A stretch of DNA of 64,000 bases from Parasponia andersonii (Eukaryota; Streptophyta; Magnoliopsida; Rosales; Cannabaceae). The notes under the pieces are model-generated. The model searched no databases. It had not been told where the DNA came from and saw only the letters and a list, made by a program, of their open reading frames with translations. Position 1 is the stretch's first letter; each line of letters begins with the position of its first letter. Made by a program: the position numbers and the translations under genes. Shown one piece after another: positions 45,967-57,720 of the stretch. The stretch is taken from positions 300,746 through 364,745 of the forward strand of contig JXTB01000317.1 of the NCBI GenBank assembly GCA_002914805.1, in the 5' to 3' direction.

Positions 45967-47700
45967 ATGGCAAACACCAGAAACACTATCAGAAACACCG
46001 GAACTAGCCAAAATCATCCCCAAAGTAGTGATGCTGTACAGGCAGATCCTGCTCAGGATTAGCCTGTCGTGACCGCACCAGAAAATATTGTCCAGAGATA
46101 GGATCGCATGGAGGAAGCACTGGTGAACCTCTAGCAAATTACAAGTCAGATTAATGACTCTCTACGACGACTTGCTGAGGGACAGATGCTAACTCCACCA
46201 CAGCACGAATGTCGCAGAGAACGTCCTGCTCAACAACCTGAGAGAAGAATTCAGATTTTGGAGACAGAGAACCGCGACCAACCTAAAGCCCGGCAGGAGC
46301 GTCGAGGAGATTGCATCTCTAAGGGAAAAGGTAAGGTCACAGACTTGCCTCTGGTATCTGGTACTGAAAATTCGAGCACTGATCCTGATCGTAGACAACC
46401 TTCCCGGAGAGCAACCATCAATCATGATTATCTTGAACACGAGCAAAAACGTCAATCGAGGAGTGTCTTTGAAAGGATCAGTAGGGAATCTGACAGAATC
46501 CTACAGACCTGAGACAACATCTGGATCAGCGACCTTGTCAGGAGTGCTCCACATTTCATCACAACGACCAAAGCCGGTCTCATCGCACTGTTTTATCGGA
46601 ATCCCTAAGGTCGCAGCACACCCTACCAAACCAACCCGCCTTATATCGTGACAACGATCAAAGGTCACTCCTACCACCAGTAAGAGAGAATGTTCTCCCT
46701 CTGAATGTCAATATTCATAATCTGAGGATTGCTTTAGATGCACTTGCTGGTTGGGACGATGAGCTCGCTGATGGATATCGTCAATCGCCATTTAGCGAGG
46801 AGATTCGAGCTGTCGCCTTACTTGCTGGATTTAAACTTCCCACCATAAACACTTTTAATAGGAAAACTGATCCGCAGGACCATATGGATCACTTCAGCGA
46901 TCTGATGGAACTTCATCGTGTTGATGATCTCGCACATTGTAGATGTTTTGCTGTAACTCTCACAGGAGTGGCGAAGAAGTGATTCTGAGGACTCAAGTCT
47001 GGTTCAATCTCATCTTGCCAATAGTTTTAGACTGTATTCTTGAGGCAATTCCAGGCCGCAAAGAATTTCACTGTTCCACTGGTAAGTCTATCTGCTATTC
47101 GGCAAGGCCCGGAGGAAACTCTACGATCTTACCTGAATCATTTTATCTCAGAGTTGGCAAAGGTCAATAACTCACCTGAGGGAGGAGTTTTAACTCTAAT
47201 GATAGCTGGGGTACGACCAGAAATTAAACTCTGGGAAGAGTTACTAGAGCGAGAATGCAGAACCCTTGAAGACTTCTATCGAAGAGTTGGTCGGCACCTA
47301 AAGGTGGAATCTTCACGCGAAAAACTTAAGACGATAAAGGGAGGAGGAAAGGATGATGCCAAAGATGCGACAACAAACAACAACAACAATAATAAGAAGT
47401 CGAACAAAAGGAGTAATGAACAATCGACTAAGAAGCAGCCCAAACAGAAAAAACAGGAGATTCCAAGAGCTCCCATGAGGTTCAATAATTATACTGAATT
47501 GAACGTACCCATAGATCATATCTATGCGGTCACAAACTAACAGAAGCGGTATCATAAACCGGAACCAATGAAATGAGATAGAGCGAGGCGCGATCCCAAC
47601 AAGTTTTGTTGATATCACAATAATATTGGACACGATACCAATAACTACTTTGCCCTGAAAGATGAGAACGAAAGATTGATTAAAGAAAGGCGGTTGCGGC
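45967..47700 (+). pseudogene. gag remnant (capsid and zinc knuckle)
   Basis: Starts MANTRNTIRN. Early in-frame stops follow at positions where a Gln codon is likely. 46186-46512 is open. Around 46740-46975 the Retrotrans_gag domain begins (SEEIRAVALLAGFKLP, then DHMDHFSDLMELHRVDDL). It continues in another frame at 47040-47540 (LRSYLNHFISELAKVNN, ELLERECRTLEDFYRRVG), followed by an Asn/Lys-rich tail. A YCQYHNNIGHDTNNYFALKD-like CxxH.GH zinc knuckle lies at about 47610-47660 with a changed last ligand. Gag would build the particle and bind RNA. At least two frameshifts are present. Confidence 0.85.
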
Positions 47701-47999
47701 AGTACTCTAAACAGAATAATGAAAGGTGAGAAGAAAATCGACAGCGACCTCCAGAATTCAGCGCGAGGTGCGAACTATTTTCGGAGGACTGCACGTTGGG
47801 GGAGATTTCAAAAGAGTGCAGGATAGGTATACACGAGAAGCTCGATAGCAGCCATTGACCAACGTCATGCACCTCGAACAACGACCACGAAAGCTTCAGC
47901 GAGTACCGGATATGGATATTACCTTCACGGAACAAGACGTGAAGGAAGTCTATTATCCACATAATGATGCATTGGTCATAAAGTTCAATTATGGAAGCA

Positions 48000-48637
48000 C
48001 GCAATTATAGCGAGTATTGGTCGATAATGGAAGCACTGTTGATATCTTGTATTACGACGCCTTTAAAAAGATGGGGTTGAATGAAAGTGACCTAAAGCCC
48101 GCCCTCACTCTACTCTACGGATTCACTGGTAATAGCATAATGCCTATGGGCATGATTGAGTTAATGGTCAACGTTGGAATCTACCCTAGGGTTTCAACGG
48201 TAATGACCCAGTTCTTGGTTATAGATTGCCCCTCTGCATTCAATGCTGCACTGGGAAGACAAACACTGAGGGAATTTCGAGCAGTAACATCGATCTATCA
48301 TCTCGCTATGAAATTCCCGACTCAACAAGGAGTAGGCGAGGTGAGTGGCAACCAATATGATGCGAGAACTTGTTATAATAACTCCTTAAAGCTCGCAGCA
48401 AAGGATGCAACACCTCACACAATGATGGTCCAAAGAGAAGCGTCATGCGAAACTTCAGTCGAAGCGTCAGTCGAAACGTCAGTCAAAGCGTCAGGCGAAA
48501 CGTCAATCGAAACGACAAGCGAAGACCTCGACCCTCGAGAAATTGATGGAGAGGTCAAAACTGGACCCATTGAAGACTTGGAAGATTTGCTATTTGAGAG
48601 GTCCTCCAAGATTTTAAGGATTGGAGCGAGGATTTAA
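48000..48637 (+). pseudogene. Aspartic protease region
   Basis: The open stretch 48017-48637 begins VDNGSTVDILYYDAFKKMG, where DNGS is the Tat form of the catalytic DSG motif. LYGFTGNSIMPMG and FNAALGRQTLREF follow, as in Tat proteases. The C-terminal part holds a repetitive Glu-Thr-Ser-Val-Glu-Ala-Ser segment coded by a 15-bp tandem repeat (about 48441-48530). The protease would release Gag and Pol products. The stretch ends at a stop and is out of frame with gag. Confidence 0.82.
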
Positions 48638-48719
48638 GAGCCTATGCGAGCTTCATTGGTCACTTTTCTGGAATCTAACTTGGATGTCTTCGCATGACAA
48701 TATTCAGATATAGTCGAGA

Positions 48720-49480
48720 TCGATCCGAATATCATATGCCACCGTCTTAACAAAGATCCAACAAAGAAGCCTGTATGGTAGAAAAGAAGAGTTATGAATC
48801 CAGAACGCTACGTCGCGCTGAAAGAAGAGGTAGAAAAGTTGCTCGAAATTGGATTTATCAGGGAATATTTTTATCCGAGCTGGCTTGCAAACCCGGTTTT
48901 GATATAGAAACTCAACGAGAAGTGGAGAATGTGCATCAATTTCACAGATCTCAACAAAGCATGCCCGAAAGATAGCTTTCCCCTTCCAAGAATCGACCAG
49001 CTTGTAGATGCGACGTCGGGGCATAAACTCTTAAGTTTTATGGACGCATATTCTAGATACAATCAAATCACCATGTACGAACTAGATAAGGAGCATATCT
49101 TATTCATCACTAATCAAGGATTATACTGTTACAAAAAGATGCCCTTCGGACTCATCAATGCAGGAGCAACCTACCAGCGTCTTGTTAACATGATGTTTGT
49201 AAAACAAATTGGTAAGACAATGGAGGTTTATGTTGATGATAAGCTGGTGAAGTCAAAGAAAGCCGAAGATCACATCAAACATCTTGATGAGATGTTCAAA
49301 ATTCTCTGAAAGTATCAAATGAAGCTGAATCCTCAGAAGTGTGCATTCGGGGTAGGATCTGGAAAGTTTCTGGGTTATATAGTCCATCAGCGAGGCATTG
49401 AAGCTAACCCATAGAAGATACAAGCACTGATTGATATGCAATCTACTCGCAAACCCAAAGATGTGCAGAGCATGGCAGAG
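48720..49480 (+). pseudogene. Reverse transcriptase
   Basis: Copies element RNA into DNA. Motifs in order: KKPVW(stop)KRRVMNPERY, EEVEKLLEIGFIRE, CINFTDLNKACPKDSFPLPR, LSFMDAYSRYNQI, KMPFGLINAGATYQRLVN, VYVDDKLVKSK with catalytic YVDD (about 49230), and [16 protein letters not shown]. The first stop (TAG at 48779-48781) stands where the family has Gln. Further stops interrupt VLI(stop)KLNEK, at 49307-49309 and near 49413. A frameshift at about 49475 separates it from RNase H. Confidence 0.9.
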
Positions 49481-49992
49481 AAGTGGCCGCATTGAGTCAA
49501 TTTGTATCCAAGTCGACGCATAAGTGCCAACCATTCTTTGAAGTATTGAAAGGATCGAAGAGGTTCGAGTGGATGGGAGAATGCAAGCAGGCGTTCCAAG
49601 AATTAAAAATACACTTGGGTTCTTCTCCACTCCTATCGAAGCCAAATCCGGGAGAAGAATTATATTTATACCTCGCTGTTTCTAAATATGCGACAAGCGT
49701 TGCATTAATTCGAGAATATGAAAAGATACAGCGACCAGTGTACTACGTAAGTAAAAGATTACTTGATGCCGAAACAAGATATCCAGAGATGTAGAAATTG
49801 GCATTAGCACTCATTGTCGCATCCAGGAAACTTCAACCTTATTTTCATGCGCACACCATCAAAGTTTTCACGAACTTTCCATTAAAGCAGGTTCTGCAAA
49901 AACCCAAAGCTTCCAGACGACAACTTAAGTGGGCAGTTGAGTTGAGTCAGTTCGACATCGATTTTCAACCTCACACGACGATCAAAGGGTAA
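49481..49992 (+). pseudogene. Gypsy-type RNase H
   Basis: Degrades the RNA strand of the hybrid. Connection and RNase H segments: FFEVLKGSKRFEWMGECKQA, LYLYLAVSKYATSVALI, PVYYVSKRLLDAETRYPEM, then after a TAG (49792-49794) LALALIVASRKLQPYF and FDIDFQPHTTIKG, ending at a TAA (49990-49992) where IKGQALADF would be expected. The Tat-lineage form of this domain usually has lost catalytic residues. I cannot confirm activity-related residues here. Confidence 0.85.
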
Positions 49993-50079
49993 GCCCTCGC
50001 AGATTTCATTGCGGAATTCACATATGATGTTGATTTTCCCACAGAAATAATCGAAAAGCCTGCTATAGATTTATCCAGA

Positions 50080-50826
50080 TTGTGGAAGCTTTATGTCGAT
50101 GGATCATCGAACGAGAATAGAGCTGGTGCAGGATTAGTACTAATCAGCCCTGAAGGGCATAATATTCATTGTACACTTCACTTCAAATTTCCAGCATCAA
50201 ATAATGAGGCAGAATATGAAGCACTGATAGCCAGACTAAAGTTCGGACAAGAAATGAAGGTCGAAGTAATTGAGGTATATAGTGATTCCCAGCTGGTCGT
50301 TTGTCAAGTAAATGGCGAATATCAAGCAAGGGGAAAGAGAATGATGGCTTATTTGAAGGAGGTACAAAGATTATTCTCGATATTCACTGCCTATAATATT
50401 CAACTTCTTCCTCGCATTAAGAATACTCGGGCAGATGCCCTAGCTAAACTCGCCTCAACAAAAGATGCCGAATTACTGAAGGTGGTCCCTGTCGAGTTTC
50501 TTACAAAACCTAGTATCGAAGCAGAGCCTCAAATAGCTATGACGGTTGATAAAAGATCATCGTGGGTAGATCCTATAATGAAGTATATACAAAATGGCGA
50601 TCTCCCCGAAAACAAAGATGACGCAAAGCGACTTCGAATGAAAGTAGCTCGCTATGTTATCTATGACGAGAAGCTTTATCGAAGGAGTTTTAGTGCGCCG
50701 CTATTGTTATGTGTCGATGAAGAAAAAGAGGACGAAATTATGAGAGAAATTCACGAAGGAATATGTGGAAATCATTCCGGGGGGCAGGCACTTTCGAATA
50801 AGATTCTAAGACAAGGGCATTTTTAG
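50080..50826 (+). pseudogene. Second (archaeal-type) RNase H and integrase N-terminus
   Basis: An intact stretch of 248 codons. It begins LYVDGSSNENRAGAGLVLIS (first catalytic Asp in YVDGS), then NNEAEYEALIARL (Glu), VYSDSQLVVCQVNGEY (Asp) and NTRADALAKLAS (last Asp). All four acidic positions of the RNase HI fold appear present. The domain next to a gypsy RNase H is diagnostic for Tat elements. The tail carries the integrase zinc-binding histidines (EIHEGICGNHSGG). A TAG at 50824-50826 replaces the conserved Trp of FWPT. Confidence 0.9.
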
Positions 50827-51800
50827 CCGACCATGAAGAAGGATACGTTGGAATTTACAAGGAGGTGTAACAAATGCCAACGATTTGCAACTGTTCCTAG
50901 AATGCCATTCGTTCCTCTCACTCCAATGACCAGTCCATGGCCATTTACAGTATGGGGAATTGATATTATCGAAATACTTCTATTGGCGCGAGGTGGGTTG
51001 AAGTATGCAGTGGTCGCAGTCGATTATTTCACCAAGTAGATAGAAGCTGAAGCTTTGAGTACCATTTTCGCAAAAAAGATGATAGATTTTGTTTATAAAT
51101 CTATAATCTGCCGTTATGGTATACCGCATACCATAATTTTTGATAATTGGAAACAATTTGAATGTGATGAGTTTCGTAACTTCTGCAACAACTTAGGCAT
51201 CAAGAAGAATTTCTCCGCTGTTGTTCATCTACAAGCCAATGGACAGGTCGAAGCGATAAATAAAATACTTAAACACAATATAAAGACAAAGTTGGAAGAG
51301 CATAAAGGAGCTTGGCCAGAGATACTCCCTGAAGTGTTATGGGCTTATCGCACCACTCAACGAACAACTACTGGAGAGAGAGTCCATTCTTTTTAGCTTA
51401 TGGATATGAAGCAATGGTTCTAGTTGAAATTGGTGCGAGCTCTCTACAACGATCAACCTATGAGTAAGATCGCAACAAAACACTAATGAGGATTGAGCTC
51501 GATCTTTTAGAAGAAAAGCGCGAGTAGTCTCAACTTCGAATCGCATCATATCAACAGTGCACTGCTCGATATTATAACTCTAAAGTCAGATGAAGAGGAT
51601 TTGAAGTTGGTGACCTTGTTCTTCCGCAAGTCCTACCTAATAATAAAGAGCACGGTGTTGGAGTATGTGGACCCTCTTGGGAAGGACCGTATGTTATTGA
51701 TGCCATTATTCGACCTGGGACATATAAGTTAGCTCGCACTGGCGGACAAAAGATCGAGCATGCCTGGAATGCAGAACAATTTTGTCGCTATTATCAGTAA
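50827..51800 (+). pseudogene. Integrase
   Basis: Inserts the DNA copy into the host genome. CNKCQRFA gives the zinc cysteines. Catalytic residues are visible: Asp in VWGIDII, Asp in TIIFDNWKQF and Glu in NGQVEAINKI. TAG at 51037-51039 stands for Trp in FTKWIEAEAL. A frameshift near 51390 precedes LAYGYEAMV. The C-terminal part (VGDLVLPQVLP, GPSWEGPYVID, GTYKLARTGGQKI, WNAEQFCRYYQ) ends at TAA 51798-51800. No chromodomain is present, as expected for Tat. Confidence 0.9.
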
Positions 51801-52581
51801 ATTTTCATGTATATCTTCATGATTTCATCATTCATCAATAAGATATCTACTTATTCGTCATTCGTTGTTCGTCATTCGTTAATCGTCATTCGTTAATCGT
51901 CATTCGTTGATCATCATTTGTCATCATCAATAAGGGTGTCTCCTCATCGATCATTCGATTTGGTACTTTTTATAGTTTTATGGCAGTCTTCGAACACCAT
52001 AAGACTTGGGGGGCAGTGGGATCAGAATATTATCTCCTACTTGCTTCCTAAGGGACTATGCAAAACGTCCATTTTGAGGGGTCAGAATTTTAGATCGTCG
52101 AAATATCTAAAATTCCTTAAAATCTTAGGATTTTCTCCTCGCTTCATGCCTTAGCATATCGTATTACGCAATTTCCCTCCTCGACCAACAAAGTAACTAA
52201 GCAAAACGTTCATTGTTCGATGTGATATATTGCTATATTTATATTTTGCCATGGAAATTTTGAAAAACAGTATTGAGTTTGCATCACTCATTCTTACTGT
52301 TTTCTTAAGTGACCTAACCCATCCTAACACAATCATTTTAAGTGTGTTGGATTCAAATCGCAATAGCGTATCGATCAGTCACTTAGTGATTGACTACTTA
52401 GTTAAATTAATTATCTTCTATATTACGACTGTGCGTTTTGTTTAATGAGAATAAATTTCTAATAAGGAAAGCATTCATTCATTGATAAAAGCTAGTACCT
52501 ATATGCAAGCAAAGAAATACAAATAAGAGGGGACCAAGCCCATATTGTTCTGAAGTAAAAAAAAATAATAATAAAACATTA
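51801..52581. other. Spacer between integrase and antisense gene
   Basis: Contains an approximately 18-bp tandem repeat of CGTCATTCGTTAAT type at 51855-51925. It also has sequence matching the left edge of the window (52340-52430 against 20-100). No coding motif. Confidence 0.6.
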
Positions 52582-53585
52582 TTATTGTGTAGACGTGCTC
52601 GCTCCACCATCTCTAGTCTTGGTAGCTTCATCTTCCCTCCAACTATGGACAAGCTCGACCACGTCTTCGCCGAGGATGGAAAAGTCGAACTCCGAATGCT
52701 CGTAGAAGATGTTGTATATGATGGTCGATGAGGCGATGTCACTGGCTTTGTCTTCGAGCTCCTTGACTTCAGTAGCCTTGAACTCTTCAACAGCCTTGTG
52801 AGCCGCCTCTGTTGTCGCCTCCTTCATGTGATACGGATGCTCGGAGATAGTCTTTTCAAGCTCCTTAATTTTTTTCCTCGAGCTTCTCCTTTTCGAACTT
52901 CTCTTTGGCCAGACCTTCGAGCAGTTGCTGCCTCTCTAAATCGAAGGCTTTTTTCTCCTCCTCGCGAGCCTTCTCTGAGTCCTCGAATGCTTGAGTTATC
53001 TCGCCGACTTTTTTGACATTCTCCAAATACTCGAGGACTGGGTCATGCATCAAGACAGTAGCTACAGCAGTCTGAAAAAATAACACATCAATACCAGAAA
53101 AATGCATTGAAAAGAGAAAAAGGAAGATGCTTACATTTGCCAATATCCTCATCGCAGAACCAAAGGCAAACTTGGTAGATCGTTGCTTCATCCTCTCCCA
53201 GCCCTCTTCGGAAGTGAAGCGATCAATGAAGGCTGCGCTCATACCAGCCTTCTCTGGTAATTGATTAAGGAGTGCGAAGAGCTCCTCATCCTTATCAACC
53301 TGGTTTGGTCCTGAAGAAGTGGCAGTCTCCTTGGATGGTTCGGGATGGCTCATAGTTTGAGGCTGTGGAGGAGGCGAGCTTGTCGGGATATCCTCGAAGG
53401 TGACTTTTCGTTTCTCAGAAGTGTCGACCTTATCTTTCCCTTTTGATGTCGATGGAGGTGTGCTCTCTGGCATCTTGGACTTTGCTATGGACCCTAGAGT
53501 GGAAGGTGGTGCTCGTAGTCCGCTACAAATAACTATTTCTGTACAGATATGTCAGCAAGCAAGGTGACATAATATGATAATGATG

Positions 53586-53627
<42 letters not shown>

Positions 53628-54752
53628 CCCTTTTGCTGTTGAGAAGCTGGTGGTGATGCTGTTTCTGGAGATGATGGTTCCGAAGTTGTAGGGGTAGCAG
53701 GTGCTTTTTGTTTCCTAGGTTTGGAAGACGAGGCACTCTTTTCCGTCTGCTTCCTCGACTTCTTTTTCTTCGAGCTCGAGGTTCTGGTTGAACGGACAGT
53801 AGGATCAGGAAACGTAGCTCCCTTTGGAAGCAAACCGCAAGCGACCAAGTCCTTGGAAGTCCTAAGCTTCTTCCAATTGAATTCCTCAATCGGAAGGTCG
53901 TTGATTCTGTATACCCTTACGAACTGTTCTCTGGAAAGTCTGGGCCGTTCCCTGTTGTCTGCAATGATATACGAGTGCGATCAGAATAAATATGATTATA
54001 CAGAAAAGACAATAAATTGAAAGCTACCTACCAGGATTCTGAAAGAAGACGTTATCCGCATAATCAAAGTGGAAAAATGGATTTTTCCATTTTTCCATGT
54101 TGTTGCGAATCCCGTAGATAGTTTTTATTGCTTGGTTCGACCACTTGCTCGCATAAAAGAAGCCGAAGTCTGACGGAATTGATTTCACTTGATAAAACCA
54201 AGCGAACTCTTCAGGAGTAGGGGTTTCTAAGCTTAGTTTATGATATAGTATGTACAGACCTATTATGTATCTATAAGTGTTTAGAGTTAGTTTAAAAGGA
54301 AAGACTTCGTAATAGTCGACGATAGAATTTATGTAAGGATGAAGTGAAAGGTGGACCCCGCATTTGAGAACTGCTTCAGAGAATGAAGCAATTCTACGAG
54401 ATGGTGTATGTGGTCGATTGAACTCTATAGGAAGGCGAAGGGGGATGGCGATTTTGTAGTTATGCAAGATCTTGGTGAGCATGTTCATGGTGTATCTCAT
54501 CCTTATATTAGTACATGACCAGTCTCCCTCTACATATTGGTAACCCGTTGTGAACGCAGGGGCATCTCTAATATGCCGGGGCCATTGGTCTTGAGGAAAG
54601 TTGCCTATGCGAGGACTACTTTGCCTGACCCTGGTTATCTCAACTTCGGGTTCTGGCTCAAGATAATCTTCAAGGTTTATGGAGCTAACACTGGTATTGG
54701 AAGATTCTCCTGAGAATGCATTCCCTTCCCTAAAATCCTCACTACTAGACAT
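52582..54752 (-). CDS. Antisense spliced gene of the Tat element, copy 2
   Basis: Four coding exons on the minus strand: 54032-54752, 53629-53958, 53135-53538 and 52582-53071. All have GT/AG borders and compatible phases. A fifth, non-coding exon lies upstream: the intron 54753-55010 ends in AG directly before the ATG. The product is about 647 residues. Residues about 75-230 carry a domain of the plant 'putative gypsy type transposon' family (KIAIPLRLPIEF, GVHLSLHPYI, TYRYIIGLYILYHKL, EEFAWFYQVKS). The middle is Ser/Pro/Lys-rich. The last about 160 residues form a Glu/Lys coiled coil ending in FDFSILGEDVVELVHSW. Molecular function is unknown. A single extra A in an A7 run near 52870 breaks the last exon, so this copy may be recently inactivated. 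Confidence 0.75.
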
Positions 54753-55194
54753 CTGAAAAGAAATATGGATGGATTTAGTCCTATGCGAGCATNTCTCTGT
54801 CAGTCATCTAAAAGAAGAATCTATAAACCAACGAAGGGGATCTAAAAATTTCCATTTTACAGTCCATCCAAATACGGGATGGGTTTATGTTCAGAATATT
54901 TAGGCTCTACGGTATTTAGGTTCTATGGTTTGTTCCTATTTTCTACTCTAGGATCTGTAAATAAGAGTTCTGGAAAAATCGAAGAACAAGAGAGAGGATA
55001 TATACTAACTTTTCTTCGAAGACGGAGGGACCAAGATGACGTTTGAAGGATTGTGATGATAACTTTGTCGGAAAAGATGACAAAGTTATGCGAGCTGAGA
55101 AACAGAACGACGCCGAAAGGATTGCTCTGTAAATACTTCCGGTTTCAAGAGAAATAGTAGACGATAGGTTTTTTTGAAGAGGAGGCGGATTAGT

Positions 55195-55212
55195 TTTCGA
55201 TATATATATGCC
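55195..55212 (-). promoter_or_regulatory. TATA-like box of the antisense gene
   Basis: TATATATA on the minus strand about 190 bp before the donor of the 5' UTR intron. Copy 1 has TATAAATA at the equivalent place (2928-2935). Both are followed upstream by a shared block, AAATCACA(G/T)C(C/T)GTAGATC. This suggests the gene has its own promoter, independent of the LTR. Confidence 0.45.
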
Positions 55213-55611
55213 TCGAGCGTCGTCAAATCACATCTGTAGATCAAGGTATTTAATTTTCAGATCCAAAGGCCGAAGTTCACGCAGGATTTGATTTTTCCGA
55301 AATTAAATCGGTATCTTTTCAAAATTTGAAACGATTCGATTTAAGACGACAACTGGCATCATCGCTATCATTATGACTATTTAAAAAGGAAAAAGATGGG
55401 AAAAGTCTCCTCGAGTTTTGCTATTCTTCTTAGAAAAGGTGACACGTGGTTTCATCTGTCAGAAAAAAGTACGCGTGATCTTTAAAAGGTGAGATTTAAG
55501 ATCTGGCGACTCTTTAACTCTTCAAGGATCTCAAGTCTAGGTCATGACGTTGCATTTTTTAAGCTCGCACTTGTAGTAGAAGGAAGCTCCATTTTGTCCT
55601 AAAGAACTAAT

Positions 55612-55623
55612 GGAGCTAGGGGG
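55612..55623 (+). other. Polypurine tract
   Basis: GGAGCTAGGGGG stands four bases from the 3' LTR. Copy 1 has GGAGCTGGGGGG at 3292-3303. It would prime plus-strand DNA synthesis. Confidence 0.8.
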
Positions 55624-55627
55624 CAAT

Positions 55628-56330
55628 TATTGTGTAGTCTAAAATCCTATATATTGGTCAATACTATAAAGGAAAAAGTTGACCAAGTGAGTATCAGGTT
55701 GCATGAGTAAGATTAAGTGCGACCTCTTCCAAAAGAGTTACGTACGACCTCCACCGCATAAGTTAGTGCGACCTCTTCCGAAAGAGTTGTGTATGACCTC
55801 CACTGCATAAGTTAGTGCGACCTCCTCCGAACGAGTTAAGTGCGACCAGAATGAAAAGGAAACTAGACTAAGCTTCGTCAAACGGGTAACCTACAAAGAA
55901 AGGGAAACAAAAGTTTCTCTTTAAAGATCGATCAGTCATCTCATTTAAGTGATTACCCAATTATATTGTTACTCAAATTGTATTGCCCGAATATACAGTT
56001 ACCTATTCTCACAATTAGGAAAGATTGAGCTATCCTCACCTATATAAAGGGAGTTCAATGTTTCGATGGGGGATCCTTTTTTGATCTTGGAAATCTTTGG
56101 AGAACCTTTTAAACTCTTGCTTCTTCTTTCCAGACAACACATTGTAATTTTGAGCTCTTGTAATTCTCCAGAAAATAGTAAAAAACAGTAGACGTAGGCT
56201 CATCTTTTTTGGGGCTGAACCACTATAAAATTCTTATCTCTTTGTTTGCTTTAGTTAATTAACCATTTTCACACACAAATCACATCTTGTAATTTTCCTA
56301 AATTTATTGTTGACAAAACCTCCGTCAACA
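55628..56330 (+). repeat. 3' LTR
   Basis: 703 bp, starts TATTGTGTAG (TG changed to TA by a G-to-A transition) and ends CCGTCAACA. TATA at 56041-56048. It has one U3 repeat unit fewer than the 5' LTR. Many sites differ from the 5' LTR, so the insertion is not recent. Confidence 0.92.
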
Positions 56331-57589
56331 TATGTATACAAATGTGAACATATACATGTGAATAGATAGAGATAGTGTATAAACTGCATACAAACCGTGT
56401 ACAATTTGTGTGAGAAAATGAAAGAAATCTTCATATTTATGTCAACAAGGTATATAAGGTATAGCTAGTATAAAATACGTATTTCCCATGTACAAGAGGC
56501 GTATTATACATCGTAATAATGTGAGAATTTGGTGGAGAGGTTGGTGAGTCTAAGCCTATAAATAGATGTCTCATTTCTTCATTCTCTTTATCCTATAATA
56601 CATAGTAGCATGTCAAGTATTTCCATCCTCTAGATAAATTTCCTATTATGTTCTCTTTGTGTGTCTTTTCTTTCAAAGATTAGGGAGGTGAAAATTCTCT
56701 TGTTTTCTTGTATAAGAGGAATAAATGTTCAAAGAGATCAGAAAGGTGTGAGTGAGAGAATATTTATAGGATAGTATTTGGGTGTATATGAGATTAGAGT
56801 TGTGAGTGAGTATTTGTAAATACTTATAAGAAACTTTCTCCCTATAGTGAAAGATTTGCAGTAGTTTCATAGACGTAATTAAGTTGGTTAACTCACGTAA
56901 ATTTCGTATGTCTTGTTGATTCTTGTATTTATTTCTCTATTTATATTGATATTTCTTTGAAGTAGCATCCTAAGTATAGTGAATCTGGGTTGTCAAATTC
57001 CTAATAACTATAATCCACTGGGTAAGGGAGACAACTCTTTTACCAAGCTCCCAATTGAAACTAGTTAGATTAACAACTATATTTACTTTGAATGATCAGT
57101 CCCTCCCCTCTATATATATTTAAGATCAGAGTTTTAGTTCTCCAACCTCTATTTTTTTTTTTAACCTTCAATACCTATTAAAAATGACCCCTACATGATA
57201 TAAGATCAGACTTTTAGTTCTCCAACCTCTATTTTTTTTTTAACCTTCAATACCTATTAAAAATGACCCCTACATGAGCTACACCTAGCGCTAAATGGAC
57301 CCTATAGATGGAAAGACTGTAGAGATAAACAAAAGTCAATGAATTACAATGTTAGACATCTAAATGCCAAAAATAGACTTTAGGGATAAAAAATGCCAAG
57401 ACGCTAAAAGTTGAGGATTTTTACTGCAAATTATCCGGTCTTAATTTATCCATTCACTGCATAGTCCAGCCATTTTTTCTAAACCAAACCAGTCCTTTCC
57501 TTCAGTCCAGCCCACCAAGGGGTCTACCAAATCCTTCCACAACAATGTGCCATTTCCATCACAATACGCTATTTCCTCTTAGAGTCAAA
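56331..57589. other. Intergenic DNA with an 80-bp tandem repeat
   Basis: An 80-bp unit starting TAAGATCAGA at 57121 recurs at 57201 (shared TTCAATACCTATTAAAAATG). 57400-57440 is the complement of a segment at 43880. The approximately 50 bp at 57545-57590 resemble the FMO exon edge a second time (TTAGAGTCAAAT). No gene otherwise. Confidence 0.5.
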
Positions 57590-57720
57590 TAATTAGCTAG
57601 TCTCTTGGTATCTTCTACCCCAACATGCCATTTCCCCTTAGAGTCAAATGGGTTTTCATTTGCACCCGAGGACTCTTTAACATAATTCAAGACTTTGGAG
57701 TTGAACTTCGTACGAGGAAT

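Larger units (their letters stand above)
45180..56330 (+). mobile_element. Full-length Tat-lineage Ty3/gypsy retrotransposon (copy 2)
   Basis: 11,151 bp with two LTRs, primer site, PPT and the gypsy gene order gag, protease, reverse transcriptase, RNase H, second RNase H, integrase on the plus strand. An antisense gene on the minus strand lies between integrase and the 3' LTR. The second, archaeal-type RNase H is the hallmark of the Tat lineage, and an antisense extra gene at this position is known for some Tat members. Flanking TATAT (45175-45179) and TATGT (56331-56335) are a target duplication with one change. gag and pol carry many stops and shifts, so the copy is not autonomous. Confidence 0.93.

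Noticed and set aside
45180..56330. Endogenous pararetrovirus or retrovirus
   Set aside because: Domain order, Tat-type second RNase H, PBS and PPT identify an LTR retrotransposon; no envelope or movement protein is seen.
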